From Planctomycetota bacterium (GTDB lineage: Bacteria; Planctomycetota; SZUA-567; JAKLDR01), in assembly GCA_022703445.1 (NCBI GenBank), contig JAKLDR010000031.1:1-43449 (forward strand): a DNA stretch of 43,449 nucleotides, given 5' to 3'. Under the pieces are notes generated by a model, which ran no database searches, was not told the origin of the DNA, and worked only from the letters and a program-made list of their open reading frames with translations. Positions 1 to 8,777 of this stretch are shown here, piece by piece. Position 1 is the stretch's first letter. Every line of letters begins with the position of its first letter. Position numbers and translations under genes: made by a program.

Positions 1-96
1 ACTCGCAGCGCCAAACGCCCCTATCCTGCCAGCAACCCCAGTTCCACACCGTACTTACACCTGCCTAACCCCAAAGTCAATCGAAAAATAATGGGC
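1..96 (-). promoter_or_regulatory. RHS-type promoter/leader, left inverted copy
   Basis: The reverse complement of this segment aligns without gaps to 11697-11792, which precedes the large RHS gene. On the - strand it shows TTGACT (80-75), a 17-bp spacer and TAAGTA (57-52), with an AT-rich stretch just upstream of the -35. I count five mismatches between the copies, all within the -35/-10 spacer. By analogy with the right copy, an RHS start codon should lie about 35 bp beyond the left edge on the - strand. The promoter call is an inference; the repeat is directly visible. Confidence 0.75.
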
Positions 97-184
97 GGAA
101 ACGGACGACACGCGGCTCGACTTCAAGTCCTTGACATGTGCGCTTCGGCGTAGACACTCCGGCAGAGCCCGAGGAGGTTTTGGC

Positions 185-1306
185 TTGAAAGTATGTCTGG
201 ATCTCCGAGCAGTCACGCCGGGGGCGGCAGGCATCGGCGCTTTTGCGCGCTCGGCCGCGGAGGCTCTTGTCGGGCATGACGGAGACCACCAGTTCCTTGC
301 CGTTGTGCATCGTAGCGCCGCGGACGCGTTCAAGCCTGCCGCCAACGTTCAGGTGCTTGTGGCGGGGGATAACTGGGCTTGGAGCGAAATCGAGTTGCCG
401 GCGTTGATCGAGGAGCATCGTATCGATGCCCTCTTCTCGCCGCTATTCAGCTGCCCCGTGGTTCGCTCGGCGAGGCACGTCATAACGCTCCACGATGTCT
501 TCCCCGAGAGCCACCCGGAACTCTGCACCCAGGAGTTCCTCGACTTCTGGCAGCATCGGATCGGACCGTCGCTGCGTTCCACCTGTCACGCCGTGGCCGT
601 ATCGGAGTGGTCGAAGGGACTGGCTGCGGAGAAGCTCAAGCTCAGCCCGGAGCGCGTGAGCGTGGTCCGGCAGTCGGTGAGTCCCAGCTTCCGGCCGCTT
701 GAGCCGGAGCATGTGGCCCCGACGCTTGCCAAGTACGGCATCCGTGGCGGGGGCTACGTCCTCTACGTTGGCGCGCTGGACCCTCGGAAGAACCTTGATC
801 GGCTGCTGGGCGCCTTCCTGCGGCTTTCCAGTAACGATCTGACCTTGGTGATCGTGGGCAGGGCGGTCGCTGCGGGCTACGATCCTGCCGCATCGGCGCA
901 GCAGCTTGGCCTTGGCGAGCGCGTGAAGTTCCTGGGACGCGTGTCTGAGGAAGACTTGCCGGCGCTCTATTCGGGGGCGCGCTGCTTCGCATTCCCGTCG
1001 CTCGCCGAGGGCTTCGGCAGGCCGCCGGTTGAGGCCATGGCCTGCGGGGTGCCGGTGGTAGCCTCCAACCGGACGGCCTTGCCCGAAACCTGTGGCAATG
1101 CGGCATTGCTGCCGGACGCCGAGAACGCGGCAGCCATCGCCGATGCCTTGCAGGCTGCGTGCTTTGACGACCTGGTCCGGGAGCGGCTGATAGCGGCAGG
1201 CCGGGCGCGCGCCGCAGAGTTCACGTCGGATCGATTTGCAGCCGACCTTCTTGCGGCATTCGAGGCTGCCCTGGCCGGGCCGAAGGAGGGGCTGTGGCCA
1301 GGATAG
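185..1306 (+). CDS. Glycosyltransferase family 4 (GT-B), 373 aa
   Basis: GT-B retaining glycosyltransferase, which would transfer a sugar from a nucleotide donor to a glycan acceptor in the cytoplasm. The N-terminal domain begins KVCLDLRAVTPGAAGIGAFA, the usual GT4 opening. A TLHDVFPESH segment is followed by a C-terminal domain with YVLYVGALDPRKN and the donor-binding stretch FPSLAEGFGRPPVEAMACG, where the E-x7-E pair is present. I chose TTG at 185 because GAGGAGG ends 7 bases before it; an upstream TTG at 131 lacks a ribosome site. It is the first gene of a nine-gene overlapping operon and overlaps the next gene by 13 bp. Donor and acceptor cannot be read from sequence. Confidence 0.9.
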   Translation: MKVCLDLRAVTPGAAGIGAFARSAAEALVGHDGDHQFLAVVHRSAADAFKPAANVQVLVAGDNWAWSEIELPALIEEHRIDALFSPLFSCPVVRSARHVITLHDVFPESHPELCTQEFLDFWQHRIGPSLRSTCHAVAVSEWSKGLAAEKLKLSPERVSVVRQSVSPSFRPLEPEHVAPTLAKYGIRGGGYVLYVGALDPRKNLDRLLGAFLRLSSNDLTLVIVGRAVAAGYDPAASAQQLGLGERVKFLGRVSEEDLPALYSGARCFAFPSLAEGFGRPPVEAMACGVPVVASNRTALPETCGNAALLPDAENAAAIADALQAACFDDLVRERLIAAGRARAAEFTSDRFAADLLAAFEAALAGPKEGLWPG

Positions 1307-2412
1307 CCCTCGACTGCCGCTCGGTCTTCCCCGGGATGGGCGGGATCGGTCGGTACGCGGCGACGCTTGCCGGCGCGCTGCCGCAGCTCGACCCTGGTAA
1401 TGAGTACCATTTCCTCGTAACCGATAAGAAGGCAGACCAGCCGCTGTCCGCGGCGCCCAACGCCAGTGAGCGCCCCTTCGCCTGCGGAATGATCGACGAG
1501 CGATGGGAGCAGCTGGAGCTGCCGGGCGAACTAGCCGGGATGACCGCCGATCTGTACCACTCGACGTGTTTCACCCTGCCAGTGGCCGGCGGGGCCAGGC
1601 GCAAGATCGCCACGGTGCACGACGTGATCTTCAGCCGGCACCCTGAGCTGGTGGACGAGAGGCTGCGGAACTATCTCGACCGCTGGACCGAGGTGTCGCT
1701 GGACGTTGCTGACCGGATCATCACCGTGTCGGAGTTTTCCAAGCGCGAGATGTGCGAACTGTACGGGGCTGATCCCGGAAAGGTGCGGGTGGTCTACAAC
1801 GGCGTCGACCCACGATTCGCTCAGGCAGGCGCGGCCGCGACTGCCAAGACAGCGGCGAGCAAGCTGAAACTGCCCAAGCGTTATGCCCTATACGTCGGGG
1901 CGCTGGAGGAGAAGAAGAACATCCCGAGGTTGCTTGCGGCCTGGAAGCTGGTCTCGGCCAAGGTCAAGGGGCTGAAGCTGGTCCTGGCTGGCGGAAAGGG
2001 CGGGAAAGGCTTTGACGCTGAGGCTGCCGTGAAGGCGGTAGGCGTCGATGACTCGGTAGTCCTGGCTGGTTACGTAGCAGACAGCGACCTTCCGGCGGTC
2101 ATGGCCGGAGCGGAGATATTCGTCTATCCGTCGCTCTACGAGGGCTTCGGCCTGCCGGTGCTTGAGGCCATGGCCTGTGGCGTGCCGGTGGTCACCTCCA
2201 AGACCTCGTCACTGGGCGAGATCGCCGGCGATGCAGCACGGCTGGTCGACCCCGAGAGCGTGGAGGATCTGGCCGGCGCGATGGAGGAGGTTGTTGCGGA
2301 CCGGAAGCTGGCCCAGTCGCTTGTGAAGAAGGGACGGGCTCGGGCTGCGGAGTTCACGCCGGACAGGTGCGCCCGGGAGACGCTCGCAGTCTACCGCGAG
2401 GTGCTCTCGTGA
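1294..2412 (+). CDS. Glycosyltransferase family 4, 372 aa
   Basis: Second GT-B family 4 glycosyltransferase, clearly paralogous to the upstream gene. It opens with ARIALDCRSVFPGMGGIGRY, has ATVHDVIFSRHPEL in the N-terminal half, and carries ALYVGALEEKKN and YPSLYEGFGLPVLEAMACG in the donor-binding half. The closest textbook type is the mannosyltransferase-like GT4_WbpZ/MtfB group, but substrate is not readable. The GTG start at 1294 has GGAGGGG shortly upstream and lies inside the preceding gene, implying translational coupling. The stop overlaps the next GTG start as GTGA. Length is normal for a single GT4 enzyme. Confidence 0.9.
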   Translation: MARIALDCRSVFPGMGGIGRYAATLAGALPQLDPGNEYHFLVTDKKADQPLSAAPNASERPFACGMIDERWEQLELPGELAGMTADLYHSTCFTLPVAGGARRKIATVHDVIFSRHPELVDERLRNYLDRWTEVSLDVADRIITVSEFSKREMCELYGADPGKVRVVYNGVDPRFAQAGAAATAKTAASKLKLPKRYALYVGALEEKKNIPRLLAAWKLVSAKVKGLKLVLAGGKGGKGFDAEAAVKAVGVDDSVVLAGYVADSDLPAVMAGAEIFVYPSLYEGFGLPVLEAMACGVPVVTSKTSSLGEIAGDAARLVDPESVEDLAGAMEEVVADRKLAQSLVKKGRARAAEFTPDRCARETLAVYREVLS

Positions 2413-5400
2413 GGATTCTGCACCTATCGAGCGAGTACCCGCCGCAGAAGGTGTTCGGCCTGGGGCGGTTCGTCTACGACCTGGCGGGCGCACAGGCGGC
2501 GGCCGGCGACGAAGTGTGCGTGGTCACCAATTCCTTCAGCGGTGAGCGCTATGACATCGTGGAGCGCGGAGTACGGGTAGCCCGGGTGCATTTCCCTCCG
2601 CCGCCGAAGCCGGCTGAGGAGTCGGCCACGGTGATGCAGTTCAACACCCAGGTCCTGGAGCGGGCCGCGCCTATCATAGAGCAGTGGCGGCCGGACGTGA
2701 TCAACGTCCACGACTGGCTGACTGCGGCGGCCGGGGAAGTGCTCAAGGCGGTGCATGGGCTCCCGCTGGTCATGACCGTGCATGATACGGTCATGGGCAA
2801 GTCCTTCGGGGAGTTGGATAACGAGCGCAAGTTCATCGGCCGGATCGAGGAGTGGATCTGCCGCCGTGCCGACCGGGTGATAGCCAACAGCTCCTGGGTG
2901 AAGCGCGAATTGGTGGACACTTACGGTGCCCCGCCCGGCAAGGTCGGAGTGACGCCCTGCGCGGTGGACGTTTCGGCGTTCGCAGTGAGTCCGGATATCG
3001 AGCATCTGGATGCCTTCCGGCGGGTGCTGGCGCAGCCTGACGAGCCGATAGTGCTCTATGTAGGGCGGCTGGACCCCGAGAAGGGCCTGGAAGTGTTGAT
3101 GAACGCGCTTCCGGGGGTGTTGGCCAGGTGCCCGAAGGCGAAGATCGTCCTGGCCGGCCGGGGGCGGATGCAGGAATCTCTTCAACAACACCTGGAGAAG
3201 AACCGGCTGCTCGACCGGGTGTTCTTCGCAGGCTACGTCCGGCCGCCGGCCCTGGCGCTTCTCTACCACGTCGCCGATGTCCAAGTGGTGCCGAGCACCT
3301 ATGAACCCTTCGGGATCGTGGCGCTGGAGGGCATGGCGGCTGGCAAGGCGGTGGTGGCCTCAAGCACCGGCGGACTGTCGGACATCGTGGAACACCGGAA
3401 GACCGGGCTCTTGGTGAAGCCCGGGAGCCACGAGGAGTTGGCCGAGAGCCTGGTTGCCATGCTGATCGACCCCGACCGGCGTAGGCGTTTCGGCCTGGCC
3501 GGGCGAGACCGTGCGGAGAAGGTGTTCAACTGGGCCCGCGTGGCGGCCATGACCCGGGAGGTCTACGGCAAGGCCTGCCGGGGCGAGCCGATACCCGAGG
3601 AGCCCTGGGAGCGTGCAAAGCCGCGTCCCCCGGTCGTGGCGGCCACAAGCAGCCGCCCACAGGTGCTTTTCGACTGCCAGCAGCTTTCCGAGCAGACCAC
3701 CGGGCTCGGCCGGTACAGCGAGGAGGTGCTCAAGGCCGTTCTGGCCCAGGACCTGGACCACGAGTGGGTCTTGCTGTGCCACAGCGAGAATGCGTCATAC
3801 GTCGAGAGACTGACTCAAGGCCGGCGCAACGCCAGGCTGATAGTCCTCAAGCAGTCGGTTTCGCTGGACTGGCGGGTGCAGCAGGACATGCTTTCGGGGC
3901 TGATCCCCCGCGAGAAAGTGGGGCTGTACTTCTCCCCGGCGTTCCTGTCGGTGCCTCCGGACCTCTGCCCGACGATCTCCGTAGTCCACGATGTGACTTA
4001 CCATGCGCTGCCGAAGGGACTCTTCCCGAAGAACTTCCCGGAGTACATGCACGCGTGCGTGACGGACACCTGCCGGAACGCCGCGCGGATCATCACGGTT
4101 TCCGAGCACTCCAGGCAGGACATAGCCCGGGTCTATGGCTATCCGCCGGAGAGGATCGCGGTTACCCATCTGGCGGCCGACCGTGAGTTCTTCAAGGGCC
4201 GGACGGAAGAGGCAGTCGCTGCGGCGCGCAGGAAACATGGCCTGCCTGGGCGCTACATCCTCATGGTCAACGTCGGCTCGCCCAAGAAGAACTTCGGCCT
4301 GCTGCTCGACGCCTATGCCAAGCTGCCGAAGGAACTGCGCAAGGACGTGAAGCTGGTCGGAGCCGGCGCCTGGCCGCCGGAAGTGGACCTCCCGAAGATG
4401 GTGCGTGCGACAAAGCTGGGCAAAGACGCGATCCTCACCGGCCAAGTGCCCACGGAGGACTTGTTCGCGGTCTACGCCGGGGCGGAGTTGTTCTGCTTCC
4501 CGTCGCTGCACGAAGGGTTCGGGCTGCCGGTACTCGAAGCCATGGCCTCGGGCGTGCCGGTGGTCTGCTCGAACGTCACCAGCCTGCCGGAGGTCGCCGG
4601 GGACGCGGCGGTGCTGCTTGACCCGAAGGATGCCGAAGCCTGGGCCAGGGCCATCTCGGAACTGCTGGGCTCCCCGGAGAAGCGCGCGGAGATGGCCAAG
4701 CGAGGGAAAGAACGCGCTGCGGAGTTCCATTGGGAGAAGACGGCCAAGCGGACGCTTGAGGTCATCCGGGAAGTGGTGGGGACGCAAGGCAGCCCGTCGG
4801 CTCCAGCTGGCGGCGAACCGCGCCAAGCCCCGCGGCTCTCGGGCTGCACGATAGTTCGGAACGCGGTGAAGCTCGGGTATCCGCTGGAGGCCTCAATCCG
4901 GTCCTACCTGCCGGTCTGCGACGAGGTGGTGGTGGCCTACGACCCGAAGTCCGAGGACGGGACTGAGGGACTGGTGCTGGATTTGGCCAGGCGATACCCC
5001 AAGGTCCGGCCGTTGGCCAGTCCCTGGAACATGGCCAACCACGAGGGCGGCACGGAGATCGCCATCCAGAGCAACATGGCGATCCAGGCCTGCAGCGGCC
5101 AGTGGGTGCTCTACGTCCAGGCCGACGAGGCGGTGCATGAGGGTTGTCACGCGGCGATCCGGCAAGCCCTCGGGCAGCCGGAGATCTGCGGCGCGGTCTT
5201 CACGCGCCGGAGCTTCATGGGGACGCTCGACCGGGAGATCCCGGAGTATCGCCGTGGCGGGCTCTTGAGGCTCTTCAGGCGTGGGCTGGCCCAGGCCGCC
5301 GGGGATGCCATGTCGTGCGCCTTCCTGCAGAAGTCCGAAGGCAAGGTCGTCGACCTCGGCGCCGGACTCTTCAACTACAGCCGGATGGGCAGCCGCGAGG

Positions 5401-6830
5401 AGGTCATCCGCCGGGCTGAGTCCCTGCATGGATTTTATCACCAGTCGGCCGATGAGGTTCGCAGGAACCTCGACAAGGAGTTCAAGCAGGAGACGGCGCA
5501 CTTCGACCCGGCGGCGCATCCTGCGGCGGTGCTGGAGCAGCATGGGCGGGAGTGGATGCCTGCCGGCGCGGCCGTTCCCTGTACCTTCCCGGTGACGCTG
5601 GGGTTCCTCCTGGGCAGCCATGAAAGGGAGAACATCCAGCCGTTCCTGTGGCAGTTCCGTGGCTGGCCGGGCGATATCGTGGTCTTCGACGACCAGACGC
5701 CGGAAGACTGCGGTGAGCTGGTACGAAGGACGGTGACCGAGCTGCTGGGCATCGCGGCCGACCGGCTGCAGATAGTGCGCCGGCCGCTCGGCGGCGACTT
5801 CGCCGCGGCGCGGAACCTGGTCCAGGAGTTGGCCCGCTCACAGTGGGTGCTGCACGCCGACCCGGACGAACGCTGGGACCCTGGGTTGATCCGCAGCATT
5901 CGGGAGGTGGTGGCTCAGCTCGACCGCGACGGCAAGCGCGTCTGCTGCCTGCCCTGCGCCAACTTCCTCGACGGGGTGCTGGTGAACGACCTGCCGGACT
6001 CCGAATGGACGGAGGAGGGGCTAAGACGGACAACCGGCACGACATCTTGGCCTCCCCGGAATCGGGACGTGCATGCCAGGCTGATGCGGAGGGATGTGAA
6101 GTGGGGCGGCAAGCTCCACGAGTCCCCGGCGGCCAATGAGCCGAGGGATCGCGTGGCCTACCTGCCTGATGCCTGGATACTGCATGCCAAGAGCTTGGCG
6201 CGCCAGCGCACGCAGGATCTCTTCTATCGCTCCCTGGGCCAGAAGGGCGGGATGCCGCATCCGGAGATGGTGGTGACTCTCCGCGAGAAGGTCTTGGCGG
6301 AGGCCATGGGGCGGTTGCCGAAAGGCCCGATTACCATCGTCGAAACCGGGACGATCAGGGACGCGTCGCCGGCGGCACGGAGGGGCGATGGCTGGAGCAC
6401 CCTGCATCTGGCCAGGCTGCTCTCCATAAGGAACCACCTGGGCGGCCAGCTCTACTCAATCGACATCAACCCAGACTACATCGAGACTTCGAAGAAGATC
6501 GTGGACCCGGAGCTGCATCCCTGGGTGACGTGGATCTGCTCGGATTCGCGCAAGGCGATCAAGGAGCTGTCGGTCGAGGCCATCGACCTGCTCTATCTCG
6601 ACTCGGCCGACGACCCGAAGCTTATCCTGGAGGAGTTCGAGGCGGCAGAGTCGAAACTCTCCGCCCGCGCCGTCGTGGTTGTGGACGATACGGGCCAGTC
6701 TCGTATCGGGCCCATGGGCAAGGGCTCGTTGCTCTTGCCGGAGCTCGAACTCCGCGGCTGGCGGGTCGAAGATCGCCACGAGGGGCAGTCCAACATGGCC
6801 GTGGCCTTCCGCGTGCGGGGCAGGCCATGA
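2409..6830 (+). CDS. Five-domain fusion: GT4-GT4-GT2-GT2-SAM methyltransferase, 1473 aa
   Basis: Giant cytoplasmic glycan-assembly enzyme. Residues about 1-395 are a glycogen-synthase-like GT4 (ILHLSSEYPPQKVFGLGRF; YEPFGIVALEGMA). Residues about 415-790 are a second GT4 of the same type as the two upstream genes (LHEGFGLPVLEAMA). Residues about 808-1050 are a GT2-like domain (CTIVRNAVKLGYPLEASIRS; QADEAVHEG). Residues about 1059-1290 are a second GT2-like domain (HADPDERWDPG). Residues about 1300-1473 look like a class I SAM methyltransferase (TIVETGTIRD, LYSIDINPDY, LYLDSAD). The GTG at 2409 overlaps the previous stop as GTGA and begins exactly at the conserved GT4 N-terminus; the ORF's earlier in-frame start adds an unconserved tail. 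Such an enzyme could build a short methylated oligosaccharide, but the product is unknown. Confidence 0.85.
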   Translation: MRILHLSSEYPPQKVFGLGRFVYDLAGAQAAAGDEVCVVTNSFSGERYDIVERGVRVARVHFPPPPKPAEESATVMQFNTQVLERAAPIIEQWRPDVINVHDWLTAAAGEVLKAVHGLPLVMTVHDTVMGKSFGELDNERKFIGRIEEWICRRADRVIANSSWVKRELVDTYGAPPGKVGVTPCAVDVSAFAVSPDIEHLDAFRRVLAQPDEPIVLYVGRLDPEKGLEVLMNALPGVLARCPKAKIVLAGRGRMQESLQQHLEKNRLLDRVFFAGYVRPPALALLYHVADVQVVPSTYEPFGIVALEGMAAGKAVVASSTGGLSDIVEHRKTGLLVKPGSHEELAESLVAMLIDPDRRRRFGLAGRDRAEKVFNWARVAAMTREVYGKACRGEPIPEEPWERAKPRPPVVAATSSRPQVLFDCQQLSEQTTGLGRYSEEVLKAVLAQDLDHEWVLLCHSENASYVERLTQGRRNARLIVLKQSVSLDWRVQQDMLSGLIPREKVGLYFSPAFLSVPPDLCPTISVVHDVTYHALPKGLFPKNFPEYMHACVTDTCRNAARIITVSEHSRQDIARVYGYPPERIAVTHLAADREFFKGRTEEAVAAARRKHGLPGRYILMVNVGSPKKNFGLLLDAYAKLPKELRKDVKLVGAGAWPPEVDLPKMVRATKLGKDAILTGQVPTEDLFAVYAGAELFCFPSLHEGFGLPVLEAMASGVPVVCSNVTSLPEVAGDAAVLLDPKDAEAWARAISELLGSPEKRAEMAKRGKERAAEFHWEKTAKRTLEVIREVVGTQGSPSAPAGGEPRQAPRLSGCTIVRNAVKLGYPLEASIRSYLPVCDEVVVAYDPKSEDGTEGLVLDLARRYPKVRPLASPWNMANHEGGTEIAIQSNMAIQACSGQWVLYVQADEAVHEGCHAAIRQALGQPEICGAVFTRRSFMGTLDREIPEYRRGGLLRLFRRGLAQAAGDAMSCAFLQKSEGKVVDLGAGLFNYSRMGSREEVIRRAESLHGFYHQSADEVRRNLDKEFKQETAHFDPAAHPAAVLEQHGREWMPAGAAVPCTFPVTLGFLLGSHERENIQPFLWQFRGWPGDIVVFDDQTPEDCGELVRRTVTELLGIAADRLQIVRRPLGGDFAAARNLVQELARSQWVLHADPDERWDPGLIRSIREVVAQLDRDGKRVCCLPCANFLDGVLVNDLPDSEWTEEGLRRTTGTTSWPPRNRDVHARLMRRDVKWGGKLHESPAANEPRDRVAYLPDAWILHAKSLARQRTQDLFYRSLGQKGGMPHPEMVVTLREKVLAEAMGRLPKGPITIVETGTIRDASPAARRGDGWSTLHLARLLSIRNHLGGQLYSIDINPDYIETSKKIVDPELHPWVTWICSDSRKAIKELSVEAIDLLYLDSADDPKLILEEFEAAESKLSARAVVVVDDTGQSRIGPMGKGSLLLPELELRGWRVEDRHEGQSNMAVAFRVRGRP

Positions 6831-8014
6831 GCCATCCGCTTCGCATCCTGACCCTGGCGACGGAGTATCCTCCGGCGCGGGGCTATGGCCTGGGGCGGTA
6901 CGTCTCGGAGTTTTCTGCTGCGCTTGCCGCGGCCGGCGCGGAGGTCCACGTCATCACGCTCAACTGCGATGCCGAGAACGCCCGGCAGATGACGGACGGG
7001 GTCATTGTGCATTCGCAGAGAGGGGCAGATCACCCCGAGCACTACGGCTGGGTGTCCGGGGCGGTCCTTAACAACCTCTGGCTCCAGAAGCTTGCCCTCC
7101 AAGTCATCAAGGAAGAAGGGCGCTTCGACGTGCTCATGTCGCACGACTGGCTGGGGGTGCTGGCGGCCAAGAGCCTCAAGGTCATGTACGACATGCCTTG
7201 GGTGCTCTTCATGCACGACACCGAGCCCGGCCGCCGCAACAACAAGCTCACCGCGGAGCAGCTCTACATCGCGGAGACTGAGACCTGGGCCTGCCAACTC
7301 GCGGACTTGGTCGTGGCCAATAGCGACTTCCTGGCCGGCGAACTGGCGCGTTTCCACAAGGTCCCCAAGGAGAAGGTTGCGGTGGTCCCATGCGGCATTA
7401 ATCCGGCCAGGTTTGACACCGCCTGCCATCTGCCCGACTTCCGGGATCTCTTCGCCCAGCCTGACGAGAAGCTGGTGCTCTACCTGGGCCGGCTGTCGCC
7501 CAGCAAGGGCCCGGATCTGCTCGTGGAAGCGATCCCAGCGATCCTCGCCAAGCACCCCAAGAGCAAGTTCGTCATTGCCGGCGATGGCGTTCTGGCCGGC
7601 AAGCTGCAGGCCAGGGTTGGGGAGCTTGGGGTGACCGACAAGGTCCGGTTCCCGGGGCATCTTGCCGGGAAGGTGCTGGGCGCCGCGTACCGGGTGGCTG
7701 ACCTGGTGGTGGTGCCGAGCCGCTACGAGCCCTTCGGGATGGTTGCACTCGAGGCCATGAGCTGCGGCACGCCAGTGGCGGCTGCGGATGTCGGAGGGCT
7801 CAAGGGACTGGTCCCGAGCGATGATGTGACCCGCCGGTTCGCCGCCGACAACCCCAAGGCCCTGGCCGTTTCGGTTGCGATGCTCTTGGGGCGAACAGTG
7901 GCCGAGAAGGATCGCGAGGGACTCAAGGCCAGGGCCGCGTCGTATTCCTGGTCGAAGGCGGCCGGTTCGGTGCTGGGGGCCTGCGCCAAGCTCAAATCGA
8001 AGGCGGGCACATGA
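6827..8014 (+). CDS. Glycosyltransferase family 4, glycogen-synthase-like, 395 aa
   Basis: GT-B glycosyltransferase resembling the first domain of the upstream fusion (RILTLATEYPPARGYGLGRY at the N-terminus, SHDWLGVLAAKSLK, LYLGRLSPSKGPDLLVEAI, and the donor motif RYEPFGMVALEAMSCG). The likely role is addition of one sugar residue in the same glycan pathway. ATG at 6827 overlaps the previous stop as ATGA; a much longer in-frame extension upstream lies wholly inside the preceding gene and is not coding. Length is normal for the family. Its own stop overlaps the next gene as ATGA. Confidence 0.9.
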   Translation: MSHPLRILTLATEYPPARGYGLGRYVSEFSAALAAAGAEVHVITLNCDAENARQMTDGVIVHSQRGADHPEHYGWVSGAVLNNLWLQKLALQVIKEEGRFDVLMSHDWLGVLAAKSLKVMYDMPWVLFMHDTEPGRRNNKLTAEQLYIAETETWACQLADLVVANSDFLAGELARFHKVPKEKVAVVPCGINPARFDTACHLPDFRDLFAQPDEKLVLYLGRLSPSKGPDLLVEAIPAILAKHPKSKFVIAGDGVLAGKLQARVGELGVTDKVRFPGHLAGKVLGAAYRVADLVVVPSRYEPFGMVALEAMSCGTPVAAADVGGLKGLVPSDDVTRRFAADNPKALAVSVAMLLGRTVAEKDREGLKARAASYSWSKAAGSVLGACAKLKSKAGT

Positions 8015-8373
8015 CCTACAGTGCCCAAGCCCTTGATCATTTCAACCGCCCCCGTAACGTGGGGACGCTCGACAATCCCACGGCGGTGGGTGCCGAGGGT
8101 GTGCCCGGCCGCGGCAATTACATGATCATCCACATCCGGGTAGAGGCCGGGCGCATCCTCGACATCCGCTACCAGACCTACGGCTGTCCCGGTGCCATCG
8201 CCTGCGGGTCGGCCGTGACAGAGCTGGCCAAGGGCAGGACGGTGGAGGAAGCCAGGGCAATTTCCCGGGATGACGTGGACAAACACCTGGGCGGACTGCC
8301 CCTTGGCAAAGGCCACTGCGCCGACCTGGCGGTGAACGCCCTGCGCAGTGCACTCGGCAAGGTGCAGGCATGA
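8011..8373 (+). CDS. IscU/NifU-N-like scaffold protein with a missing ligand, 120 aa
   Basis: The N-terminus HFNRPRNVGTLDNP and the block YQTYGCPGAIACGSAVTELAKG are those of the iron-sulfur scaffold IscU/NifU-N. The family normally binds a cluster or zinc through three Cys and one Asp. Here C59 (YGC) and C103 (GHCADLAV) are present, but the first-ligand segment, APACGD in IscU, reads VPGRGN, so Cys is replaced by R34 and Asp by N36. An extra Cys is at C65. No desulfurase (IscS) or HscA/B gene is adjacent, and the gene sits inside a glycosyltransferase operon, overlapping both neighbours as ATGA. A canonical cluster-assembly role is therefore doubtful; a repurposed scaffold is an inference. 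Confidence 0.85.
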   Translation: MTYSAQALDHFNRPRNVGTLDNPTAVGAEGVPGRGNYMIIHIRVEAGRILDIRYQTYGCPGAIACGSAVTELAKGRTVEEARAISRDDVDKHLGGLPLGKGHCADLAVNALRSALGKVQA

Positions 8374-8777
8374 AGCCCGGCTGCGGCCCGCGCTGCCTGG
8401 CCATGGCCTGCGAACGGCTGGGCACGAAGGTCAAGGTGGAGGAGATCGCGGAGCTTGCCGGCGAGGTGAACGGGGAGACCAGTCTGGCGGGGCTGGCCAG
8501 GGCGGCGCGGCACATCGGCTTTCGGGCTGCGGCGGAAGCCTGGACCGTAACCGAGCTTCTTGACCACGGCCAGGCGCTGGCGGGCAGGACCATTCTGCAT
8601 CTGGCCGATCCCGGCCACTTCGTCCTGCTGACAGCAGTGGGGCGGGATGCCGTGACCGTGACCGACCCCACCGGTCTGAAGATGGCGAAGACCAAGTTCA
8701 CTGTGCAGGAGTTGTGCACGGCCTGGTCCGGCAAGATACTGGTCCTGAGGGGCGTCCCGGGAGGCAAAGGGCTTTGA
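8370..8777 (+). CDS. Peptidase C39-like protein, stand-alone, 135 aa
   Basis: Resembles the C39 papain-fold peptidase domain that trims leader peptides of bacteriocins and RiPPs at double-glycine sites. The catalytic-type Cys lies in CGPRCLAMACERLG (C5), His in DPGHFVLL (H83) and Asp in TVTDP (D99). The protein starts only four residues before C5, so the Gln that forms the oxyanion hole upstream of the Cys in typical C39 domains is absent. There is no ABC transporter fusion and none nearby. ATG at 8370 overlaps the IscU-like gene as ATGA, which excludes a longer N-terminus. It may process a peptide or act as a non-catalytic C39-like domain. Confidence 0.75.
   Translation: MKPGCGPRCLAMACERLGTKVKVEEIAELAGEVNGETSLAGLARAARHIGFRAAAEAWTVTELLDHGQALAGRTILHLADPGHFVLLTAVGRDAVTVTDPTGLKMAKTKFTVQELCTAWSGKILVLRGVPGGKGL

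Noticed and set aside
131..184. Upstream TTG start extending the first glycosyltransferase by 18 residues
   Set aside because: No ribosome site; the extension is Arg-rich and not conserved in GT4 proteins, while TTG 185 has GAGGAGG at proper spacing.
3795..4826. 343-codon - strand frame
   Set aside because: Antisense to the second GT4 domain of the fusion protein, which is well supported by motifs.
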